The notes beneath the pieces were generated by a model. That model ran no database searches. It saw only the letters and a list, made by a program, of their open reading frames with translations, and was not told the origin of the DNA. Positions 54,145 to 62,339 of a stretch of 64,000 bases of DNA are shown here, piece by piece. The stretch's first letter is position 1, and every line of letters starts with the position of its first letter. Source of the stretch: Acidobacteriota bacterium (lineage in GTDB: Bacteria > Acidobacteriota > Vicinamibacteria > Vicinamibacterales > JAKQTR01); NCBI GenBank assembly GCA_026393755.1, contig JAPKZO010000039.1, positions 1 through 64,000 of the forward strand, written 5' to 3'. A program made the position numbers and the translations under genes.

Positions 54145-56960
54145 CTCACGGCGCCGCTCCGACCCGGTTGCCCGCGCATGAGGGTTCCGTGCAGACTCGC
54201 CGCGACGAGATCGCAATTGAACTCGATGCCCTGGCGGCGCGCGAACGCGAATTGCGCCTGGCACTGGACGCGAATCTCGCCAGTATCAAGGCTATCAGGG
54301 CCACCTGGATCTACCGGATCACACACGTCGTGCGGCTGGTCGTTCCGCGCCGCGGAGCGGCTCAGACACTCGGGGCCGACCTGTCTCTGCCATCGGAACC
54401 GCTGCGGCCAGACGGGGATGGGCAGCCCGGGTCCGACGCCGCGCCCCAACGCGACGAATCGCCGGAACGCGTGCTGGCAAGGCGGCGAGCGGCACTGTCC
54501 CGCCTTGAGGAAGAGGCCAGCCGGGTTCACCTGCAACTGCATCACCTGATCCTCTCGCGCCCCCGGCGGGCGTGGATCCGGTTGCGCGCCAACATGGTCT
54601 TTGCCACCCACCCGTCATGGACCCTTGGCGCCCTGTGGCGGTTGATCTGCAGTCGCGGCCTGGCCGGCGGGATTGGCACGGCCCTGCATCGGTTCTTCTG
54701 GACCACCGATCTGTTTCGCTTCCATCCCTTGGAGGATCAACGAACCGATCAGCCTCACGCCGGTGACGCGATTCGGTGGCTGCCCCCGGTTCGGATCAGC
54801 CACCAGACCCGCCACGCGCTGTTCATGCACCCCACGTCGGCGGTCTCGTTCCGGTTTGCTCCTCAGGCCGGCTCGCGCGTGATCGCCGACTGCGGCCTGC
54901 TGCCGATCGTGTGGGCGAACAACCGGGGCGGCGTGGTGTTTGCGCTCGATGTCGAGGTCCCCTCGCTCGACTGGCGGACCACGCGTTCGCTTCGCATCAA
55001 TCCCGGCGAACGGTTCGCCGATCGCCGCTGGCGCCGCGTGGCCGTGCAGTTGCCGCCGGGTGCACTCCCAGAGGTCGTCGTGGGTTTCGCGACGACGCTG
55101 CCTGCGGGAGTATCCGGGGCCAACGCGTGGGCCGTCTGGGGTGAGCCGCGGATCGAATGGCGGCGGACGTTGGCCGACAGGTGGCGGTCGATTCGGGCGT
55201 TCGGTGTTCGAATCCGACGCTCGGGACTGATTGGGACGCTCCGGCAAATCAGAGATCTGCAGTCGGCCGACGAGCACACGGCGCGATACAGGCGCTGGAT
55301 CGCGATCAACACGCCGATGGAGACTGATCTCGCACAGATGGCTGCCGCGGTGGCGGGGTTTGGCATTCGCCCGCGGATCAGTGTGATCACGCCTGTCTAC
55401 AACACGGATCCGAGGTGGCTGCGCGCCTGCGTCGAATCGGTGCGCGGCCAGGTGTACCCCGACTGGGAGCTGTGCCTGGCCGACGACGGATCGACCAGGC
55501 ACGGGACTCTTCGTGTTCTGAAGGAGTACGAAGCGCTAGGCGATTCGCGGATCCATGTCGTCCACTGCGCGAGAAACGGCGGCATCTCCGCCGCGTCAAA
55601 CGCGGCGCTCGATGTGGCAACCGGCGAGTTCTTCGCCCTGCTCGATCACGACGACGAACTGGCGCCGGAAGCGCTGTATGAGGTGGCCCGCTTCCTCAAC
55701 GAGGTTCCGGACGCTGACTGGATCTACTCCGACGAAGACAAGCTCGACGCGGCCGGGGAGCGTTGCGACCCGTACTTCAAACCCGACTGGTCGCCCGAGC
55801 ATTTCCGGTCAACGATGTACACCTGTCACCTGATGGTGCTGCGTGCCAGCCTGGTCAGGGACGTGGGCGGGTTCAGGTCACGTTGCGATGGTGCGCAGGA
55901 CTACGACCTCGCGCTGCGCGTCAGTGAGCGCTCCGAGCGCATCCATCACATCCCGAAGATGCTCTACCGGTGGCGGAAGCTCCCCGAGTCGACCGCCTCG
56001 TCTGGCACCGCCAAGAACTGGGCTTCAGACGCCGGGGAACGGGCGCTGCAGGACCACGTGGCCCGCTGCGGGCTGGATGCCACCGTGGTGCCCGGCCCGG
56101 CGAACGGCCTGTACCGCGTGCGTCACAGAATCGCCGGCAAGCCGCTCGTCTCCATCATCATTCCGACCACCGGTCGTACGCGCGACGTCGAGGGACCTCA
56201 GATCAGCGTATTGGAATGCATCCAATCGATTGTGCGGAAGTCCACGTACGACCGCTACGAGCTCGTGATTGCCGATGACAGCAGCCTGCCGGAGGCGACC
56301 GAGGCGTTCCTGGAGGCGGTGCCGCACACGCGCGTGCATCATCCCGTCGAAGGCGCATTCAACTACCCCCGCAAGCTGAACGCTGCCGTGCGGGAGAGCC
56401 ACGGCAGCCACCTTCTCCTGTTCAACGACGACATCGAGGTGATCACTCCCGAGTGGATCGAGGCGATGCTCGAGTTCTCCCAGCAGGATGCCATCGGCGC
56501 GGTCGGCCCCAAGCTGCTCTATCCGGACGGGCGAATTCAGCACATCGGCGTCGTGATGGGTGTGTGCGGGCTGGCCGCGCACGCGTTTCATGGCCACGCA
56601 GGGTCCTCCACCGGCTACGGGTCGAGTGCCCTCATCATCAAGAACTACTCGGCGGTCACGGCAGCGTGCATGATGACGCGCCGCGACCTGTATGAGCGGA
56701 TGAACGGGTTTGACGAGCGTTTCGCGCTTGATTTCAACGATGTCGACTACTGCATGCGCCTTCGTCGGGCCGGGTACAGAATCGTGTTCACGCCACACGC
56801 GGAGTTGTGCCATGTCGAATCCGCGACGGCTCCGGCTCGGACCTGGAAATCCAGCGACCTCGAGCTGATGAGGACGACGTGGGCCGATGTCTGCGAACGT
56901 GATCCCTATTACAATCCCCATCTGACGCGCGACTTCCCCGACTATCGCGTCAGGATATGA
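54141..56960 (+). CDS. large two-domain GT2 glycosyltransferase with N-terminal extension
   Basis: 939 aa. Residues ~20-60 and ~110-150 are helical/coiled-coil-like, followed by a beta-rich domain at about 200-350 (FALDVEVPSLDWRTTRSLRI) of unknown family. Two GT-A domains follow: one from residue ~413 (ISVITPVYNTDPRWLRACVE; LDHDDELAPEAL; YSDEDKLD) and one from ~669 (LVSIIIPTTGR; LLLFNDDIEVITPEWIEAML; FDERFALDFNDVDYCMRLRR). Bifunctional chain-extending enzymes of polysaccharide loci have this two-domain form. Coupled to wzt by ATGA. Confidence 0.9.
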   Translation: MTHGAAPTRLPAHEGSVQTRRDEIAIELDALAARERELRLALDANLASIKAIRATWIYRITHVVRLVVPRRGAAQTLGADLSLPSEPLRPDGDGQPGSDAAPQRDESPERVLARRRAALSRLEEEASRVHLQLHHLILSRPRRAWIRLRANMVFATHPSWTLGALWRLICSRGLAGGIGTALHRFFWTTDLFRFHPLEDQRTDQPHAGDAIRWLPPVRISHQTRHALFMHPTSAVSFRFAPQAGSRVIADCGLLPIVWANNRGGVVFALDVEVPSLDWRTTRSLRINPGERFADRRWRRVAVQLPPGALPEVVVGFATTLPAGVSGANAWAVWGEPRIEWRRTLADRWRSIRAFGVRIRRSGLIGTLRQIRDLQSADEHTARYRRWIAINTPMETDLAQMAAAVAGFGIRPRISVITPVYNTDPRWLRACVESVRGQVYPDWELCLADDGSTRHGTLRVLKEYEALGDSRIHVVHCARNGGISAASNAALDVATGEFFALLDHDDELAPEALYEVARFLNEVPDADWIYSDEDKLDAAGERCDPYFKPDWSPEHFRSTMYTCHLMVLRASLVRDVGGFRSRCDGAQDYDLALRVSERSERIHHIPKMLYRWRKLPESTASSGTAKNWASDAGERALQDHVARCGLDATVVPGPANGLYRVRHRIAGKPLVSIIIPTTGRTRDVEGPQISVLECIQSIVRKSTYDRYELVIADDSSLPEATEAFLEAVPHTRVHHPVEGAFNYPRKLNAAVRESHGSHLLLFNDDIEVITPEWIEAMLEFSQQDAIGAVGPKLLYPDGRIQHIGVVMGVCGLAAHAFHGHAGSSTGYGSSALIIKNYSAVTAACMMTRRDLYERMNGFDERFALDFNDVDYCMRLRRAGYRIVFTPHAELCHVESATAPARTWKSSDLELMRTTWADVCERDPYYNPHLTRDFPDYRVRI

Positions 56961-57040
56961 CGGAGAATCGAACGATGTCGGACCTTCGGTGTGCCGCCGG
57001 GGCCGGCCGCGGAGCAAGGTGGCAACACAGGGAGTGCGCC

Positions 57041-57481
57041 ATGAGAGATCTGGTGACTTGTCGGCGCGTCGTTCGCATCGCGACCATCGCCGTCGCTCTC
57101 TCCTCGTTCCTCGCCTGCGGAGAACGGGTGAAGAACCCGGACAACGAGTTGCCACAGGGCGTCGTCGATACGCCCAAGGCGGGCGACGTGCTCAAACCTG
57201 GAAAGACCCTGGTGGGCGGCTGGGCCGTCGACGACTCGGGGGTCTCCGAGATCCGGATCTACTTTGACGGCCACTACAAGACGAGCGTGCGGCTCGGCGT
57301 GCCCCGGCCGGATGTCGCCAGAGCGATGCCCCGGTACGCGCGACGCGGCGACATCTATGGCTGGAACGTCGAGGTGGATTTTGGCATCGGTCCGGGCCCT
57401 CACACGATTCTCGTGCAGGCCATCGACGACAGCGGCGCGACCAGGGACATCGGGGTCGTCCCGGTCACCGTGCCTCAGTAG
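57041..57481 (+). CDS. small lipoprotein with an Ig-like domain
   Basis: 146 aa. The signal peptide ends in the lipobox SSFLAC (Cys26). The rest is a bacterial Ig-like fold (DTPKAGDVLKPGKTLVGGWA, SEIRIYFDGHYKTSVRLG, HTILVQAIDDSGATRDIGVV). The start at 57041 has GGAG 6 nt upstream; an in-frame ATG at 56957 lies inside the previous gene's end. It is likely an envelope lipoprotein. Function in the locus unknown. Confidence 0.8.
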   Translation: MRDLVTCRRVVRIATIAVALSSFLACGERVKNPDNELPQGVVDTPKAGDVLKPGKTLVGGWAVDDSGVSEIRIYFDGHYKTSVRLGVPRPDVARAMPRYARRGDIYGWNVEVDFGIGPGPHTILVQAIDDSGATRDIGVVPVTVPQ

Positions 57482-57492
57482 GGTCGCCAGGC

Positions 57493-59844
57493 GTGAAGCT
57501 CAGAACGATCATCTGGCCGGCGCTGCTGACTGCGGTGCTGGGCGTTCCCGTCATCAGCGCTCTCCTCCATCAGGTACCCAATACCCTGGACACCGAGATC
57601 GTGGGCGACGGAACGAAGTGGCCGGCAACCGCGGTGGATCTCGGCGTCACCTATCTTCCGGGTGGCATCAAGCGGGCGCAGATCGGCCTCTGGCAGAACC
57701 GGCCCGAGCGCATCATTGGCCACCAGGAAATCCACCTCCCGTTTGTCACGTATGACGCCGCGCCCACGCTCCTCAGCGGCGAGATCCGCATCCGGGGCAC
57801 CGAGTGCGTATACCAGGCGGAATCGGGCGCCAGAATTCCCAACGGCCGCTACATCGTCTTCAAGCGCGGCACAGGGTGTTCATCACTGTTTTTCGATTCG
57901 CTCCCCGGGCGTGTTGATCTGACTGTCACCTTCCGGGGCCCGGGCCACCTGGGTCTTGTTTCTCACTGGATCCCGGCACGTCAGTACGATCCGGAATGGA
58001 TGTCGCTCTCGGATCCGGGATCCGCTGGAGAATCGAGCATCGCCGTGGCGCACGGACTCTACGTCGATTCGTTCCCCGGGGTCGCCAGGCGCCGCGCTGA
58101 CCTCCTCTCGTACATGTGGCAGGGTTCGGTACCAACGGCGTGGCTGTGGGGCGCGGTCGCCCTGGCTCTGGCCCTGGTCTTCGCCGCCGGGATGATGCTG
58201 GCGCCGACCGACAATCGCGACGGACCCGTCAAGGCCGTTTCGGGCGCCGTGGGAATCGCCTGTCTTGGACTCGCGCTCGCGCTGCTCTACGCCGTGCTGA
58301 TTCCTCCGCTCCAGGCGCCGGATGAACCGGATCACATGCTGGCCTTTGCCAACGTCGCGAACCGTCCAGAACTGAGCGAGGGCACCGCCGCGCTGGCCAG
58401 AGCCGGCCATTTCGATCGGATTCGCTTTCACGGCGACAGCCGCTTCCGGCCCGTCGACATTGGCAGCCCGGCGTCCACGACCTGGGGCAAGGAGGTGTTC
58501 GCTCACAATGTGGCTGAGCGGAGCACAACAACATGGCTCTGGTGGAAGTTGCTGACACGGGCCGTTCGGCCGCTCGATACGGCGCACACGCTGCTGGCGA
58601 TCAGGTTCGCCGATGCCCTGCTGTTCGCATTCGTGCTCGGTCTCGCTGCGGCGCTGGTCCGGATCTCTGTTTCGGAGTCGGTCGCGGCACCGTCCGCCGT
58701 CGTGCTGGCCCTGCTGCTGGTGCCGACGCTGCCGTCCTACGCCACGCATGTATCCGAGTTCGCGGTTCTGACGTCGGCCTACGTCGTGGTGGCGGCGATG
58801 ATCGCCGGCCTCTGCCTCGATGGCCGCGGATCTCATCTGCTGGGGCTGCCGCTCGGATTGGCGATGGCGGCGGTGTTCGGAAGCGGGCGCAGCGGACTGC
58901 CGTTCGGCGCTGTTCTGGCCGCCGTGGTGGCGGGGCGCGCATGGCTCGGATCGCGGCTGGATGGTCCGGCGAGCCGCGACCTTCGCCGCAGCCTTATCTT
59001 CTGGGCCGGTCTGGGCGCCGGACTCGCAACGTTCGAACTGCTAACGACGCCGACCTTCAGAAACGGCCTGTGGCCTGGCGACGCCGGGCAGGTGCCAGAA
59101 CGCGTCAAGGCGTGGGCCGAATTGCTCCGCGCTCATCCCGGATGGATCACGGCGGCCGCCCCGGTCGGGTTCGTGCTCGAGCTGGGCACTGGGTGGATCA
59201 GACGGCGCCTGGGGAACCCGGGGCGCTTCGTCACCGGATTGGTGCGATGGGTGAGCTATGGGGCCGCCGCCGCAATCATCGTGAGTCTGATCGTCTCGAT
59301 CGTCGTGCCATATCCCACGCTCGACACGCGCGAAGTGTCTATGCCCTCGTCGGCAAGTGCGTATGCGGGCCACGTGCTTGCGGTTGCCCTGACGGGATTA
59401 CGGCTGGTTCATCACGATCTCCTGCTGTCATCATCGTTCTGGGAAGGCTTCGGCTGGGTCGATACGCTGCCCGGCGACGGGTTCATGTCGGTACTCGTCC
59501 TGCTGAGCGGGGCAGCCGCGATCGGCCTGTTCATCTACGTGGGAAAAACCCGTCAGCTTCGACGCGGCATCTGGATCGCGATGCTCGTCTGCGGGTGGGT
59601 CGCGGCGCTCGTGCTGTACGCCGTGTCGAGCTACTACCTGCATCGGAACCTCATGGGCCGCTACCTTGTGGGGTTCTACCTGACCTCGCTCGCTGTCTTC
59701 TGGAGCATTGCCGCGATCCTGCCGCGGCGGGTGCATGACGAGCCTAGTTGGCGCGCCGGCATCAGCCGCGAGTGGCTGATCGCCGCGACGGCGTGCGGCA
59801 TCCATGCCTGGGCGCTGCGCTTCATCCTGGCGCGGTACTTCTAG
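57493..59844 (+). CDS. DUF2142 multi-pass membrane protein
   Basis: 783 aa, GTG start. A periplasmic N-terminal part is followed by about ten helices; LIPPLQAPDEPDHMLAFANV is the DUF2142 signature, a GT-C-like arrangement with an acidic loop after the first helices. DUF2142 proteins sit in glycan loci and may be membrane glycosyltransferases (inference). Its stop overlaps that of the opposite-strand gene within CTAG (59841-59844). Confidence 0.85.
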   Translation: MKLRTIIWPALLTAVLGVPVISALLHQVPNTLDTEIVGDGTKWPATAVDLGVTYLPGGIKRAQIGLWQNRPERIIGHQEIHLPFVTYDAAPTLLSGEIRIRGTECVYQAESGARIPNGRYIVFKRGTGCSSLFFDSLPGRVDLTVTFRGPGHLGLVSHWIPARQYDPEWMSLSDPGSAGESSIAVAHGLYVDSFPGVARRRADLLSYMWQGSVPTAWLWGAVALALALVFAAGMMLAPTDNRDGPVKAVSGAVGIACLGLALALLYAVLIPPLQAPDEPDHMLAFANVANRPELSEGTAALARAGHFDRIRFHGDSRFRPVDIGSPASTTWGKEVFAHNVAERSTTTWLWWKLLTRAVRPLDTAHTLLAIRFADALLFAFVLGLAAALVRISVSESVAAPSAVVLALLLVPTLPSYATHVSEFAVLTSAYVVVAAMIAGLCLDGRGSHLLGLPLGLAMAAVFGSGRSGLPFGAVLAAVVAGRAWLGSRLDGPASRDLRRSLIFWAGLGAGLATFELLTTPTFRNGLWPGDAGQVPERVKAWAELLRAHPGWITAAAPVGFVLELGTGWIRRRLGNPGRFVTGLVRWVSYGAAAAIIVSLIVSIVVPYPTLDTREVSMPSSASAYAGHVLAVALTGLRLVHHDLLLSSSFWEGFGWVDTLPGDGFMSVLVLLSGAAAIGLFIYVGKTRQLRRGIWIAMLVCGWVAALVLYAVSSYYLHRNLMGRYLVGFYLTSLAVFWSIAAILPRRVHDEPSWRAGISREWLIAATACGIHAWALRFILARYF

Positions 59845-62339
59845 CGGGAAGTGATGGTCAGTCTCCAGTGGTTGACGCAGGAGACCTGATGATCGCCTTC
59901 CACTTGTGCCACGGTCGCGGTATACACGTCAGGAGTCAACGCGCTGGTGCTGCCCGCGGCTCGAAATGAGTGGGCGCCCTGCGATTCGGTTCGCAGATAG
60001 AACAGCTTCCCACGGCTGGATATCAGTTCGATCCAGCGTTCTCCAGACGGTTTCCACGCCGGTCCCGACGCCTCGCCTCTGAAATCCAGCGGGGCTCCCC
60101 GCCGGATCGTATACATCGGAGCGGGCCCCTCACCATTGATGGACGAGAAGTCGCACGCCAGCCGCAACGCCGGATCGACGATCGCACCTGGCCGTCCTGG
60201 TTCGGAGACGAACTGGCCCGTCGCTGCGGCCGGCGGCAACGGAGTGACGAATGGACGAAGATATTCTACGCTCGCGGCCTTGAAGACGGCGCCGAGCATG
60301 CCGGGACCACTCAGACGAAATTGCAGTGGGGAATCTCCCGGCGTCGCGAAATCGAACGTGGTCACACCGGACGCACTCCCCTGCCGCCTGGCCAGGACCA
60401 GTTTGCCCACGGTTCGTTCCACTTCGGCAAAGAACGGCCGCGACGGATCCGGTCTGACGAAGAACGTCGCGCGATAGTGACCGGCGAGCAGGTTCACCGG
60501 TTGTCCCAACATCTGATACACCTGCTGCGCGGGAGGGAGTCCGAGTGGCCAGAGGTACGACAATTCCTCGGTGATGTCGATGACATAGATCGGTTTCGGA
60601 TCGGCATGCAGCGTCTCCGTCAGCCTGTACAGATAGTACGGATACTGGTAGCTCACCAGCTGGAGATCGGTCATGCGGGTGGCGGAAAGGAGATGATCGC
60701 CGGGGCGCATCCAGGTCCGGATCTGTTCGGGATAGCGCGCAATCCGGACGTCGTAGTGCCCCAGTGCTTCAATTTGCAGCACGAACAGATCGCTGAGATC
60801 GAACCTCCGGTGCCAGTTGATAAAGAACTGATCGAGCGGCGTGACGAGGTGCTGTTCCTGGTAGTACGCCATGTTGGCGCACACGATCAACCGCGCATTC
60901 GCGTTGACGTTGCTCCGTGACAGAAAACTGGTGATGCGCGACACGGGGTATCCGGCGCTGCCCGCCAACGCGAACATCTCCCTGGCGCTGCTGACGAACG
61001 TCAGCGAGAAGAACGCGAAGACGAGCACCGCGGCAACGCGCTGCACTCGAAAGCGAGGCGTCAACAGAATCAAGGCACCAGCCACCAACACGAGACCGAC
61101 GGCACCCGTGATCAGATGGCGCGGCGAAAAAGAATCGACGGAGACCCACGCGAAGGAACCGACGGCGCTGACCCAAGGCACGGCGACGACCGGATTGTAG
61201 TGCGCGGCCCGGTAGATCGGAATCAATAGAAGCAGTGGCACCAGGATGAACAACGCGCGGGTACTCATCCAGGAACCCTTCAGCGAATCGGTGCCCTTCA
61301 CCGCGAACATGGCGATGAGCGGAAACGAGTAGAAGAACAGCCGTTCGTCCAGTTCACCAGTGAGTCCGCCCAGCAGGATTCCGTGAATCGTAATCTGGGC
61401 GCCTATGGTGGCTGCCAGGAGGACGGCCAGTGGGAATCGGGTGCGGCCGCACTGTGTGAACCAGAGAAGCAGCGGAATCGCCACCAACAACCCGGGGGCG
61501 AGAAGCAGATCGGCGAGATAGAGTCCGAAGACGGACGCGGTCAGATGCGGTAACCCGTAGTCACCCAAGGTGCGGCCGTACATTCCGAGCCCGGCAGACT
61601 GACTCGTGTACTTGTAGGCCTGCCAGAGTGCCTGCGTAGCGATCACGAGGCCACACATGGAGACGATCTGCCACGCAAAGCGCGGGGGGGTCTGCTTACG
61701 CCGGAGCAGGGTCGCCGTGACCACAATCACGGTGACCAACACGGCGACAGCGAAGGACAACGACGCCAGCTTCGTGAGCAGCATCAACGACAAGCAGGTT
61801 CCGCCGAGCATAGCGCGACGCCAGGTGGGCTGTTCGACCCACAGGGCAAATGCGACGAAGGCCGTCATGAAGAGCGGGTAGTTCACCGTCTCCGCCATGT
61901 ACATGCCGGCGAACAAGGTGTGTGGGAGAAACGCCGCCGCAGCCGCCATCAGATAGACGGAGAGACGGTCGAGCCCGATGAGACGGCCCAACCGGTATGC
62001 CGGAAAGACCACCAGTGAGATAAACGCACAACTGAAGAAGAGCGCCGAGATCCGTGCATTTGATCCCACCGAGTGCGCAAAGGCGACAAACAGGGGATAC
62101 AGCGGCGGCAGGGCGGTGTGGACTTCACCGCGCGTGGTGAAGCCGGCACCCAGGCGGATACTATCCCCGAGGCCGATGTACTGCACCTCATCGGTGGCGA
62201 GCAATGGGAATTTCGCTTGCGCCCGAAGACGCAGGAAATGCACGGCGACGCTGACAACGTAAATCAGCGTGAGCCACACCCATGGGGGAATAGGAGCGCG
62301 CTGCCGCCGCTCCCCGGGAAACGTCCCCAGTCCGATCAT
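59841..62339 (-). CDS. GT39/PMT-like membrane glycosyltransferase with C-terminal soluble domain
   Basis: 832 aa. The first 480 residues hold about 11 transmembrane helices; FPLLATDEVQYIGLGDSIRL with the acidic residues after the first helix is typical of GT-C enzymes that use polyprenol-phosphate sugars. The remaining 350 residues form a soluble, beta-rich part (YPYYLYRLTETLHADPKPIY and later GEGPAPMYTIRRGAPLDFRG). Start at 62339 overlaps the stop of the upstream gene by ATGA. A downstream partner of the polyprenol-phosphate glycosyltransferase-like protein is plausible. Confidence 0.85.
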   Translation of the reverse strand: MIGLGTFPGERRQRAPIPPWVWLTLIYVVSVAVHFLRLRAQAKFPLLATDEVQYIGLGDSIRLGAGFTTRGEVHTALPPLYPLFVAFAHSVGSNARISALFFSCAFISLVVFPAYRLGRLIGLDRLSVYLMAAAAAFLPHTLFAGMYMAETVNYPLFMTAFVAFALWVEQPTWRRAMLGGTCLSLMLLTKLASLSFAVAVLVTVIVVTATLLRRKQTPPRFAWQIVSMCGLVIATQALWQAYKYTSQSAGLGMYGRTLGDYGLPHLTASVFGLYLADLLLAPGLLVAIPLLLWFTQCGRTRFPLAVLLAATIGAQITIHGILLGGLTGELDERLFFYSFPLIAMFAVKGTDSLKGSWMSTRALFILVPLLLLIPIYRAAHYNPVVAVPWVSAVGSFAWVSVDSFSPRHLITGAVGLVLVAGALILLTPRFRVQRVAAVLVFAFFSLTFVSSAREMFALAGSAGYPVSRITSFLSRSNVNANARLIVCANMAYYQEQHLVTPLDQFFINWHRRFDLSDLFVLQIEALGHYDVRIARYPEQIRTWMRPGDHLLSATRMTDLQLVSYQYPYYLYRLTETLHADPKPIYVIDITEELSYLWPLGLPPAQQVYQMLGQPVNLLAGHYRATFFVRPDPSRPFFAEVERTVGKLVLARRQGSASGVTTFDFATPGDSPLQFRLSGPGMLGAVFKAASVEYLRPFVTPLPPAAATGQFVSEPGRPGAIVDPALRLACDFSSINGEGPAPMYTIRRGAPLDFRGEASGPAWKPSGERWIELISSRGKLFYLRTESQGAHSFRAAGSTSALTPDVYTATVAQVEGDHQVSCVNHWRLTITSR

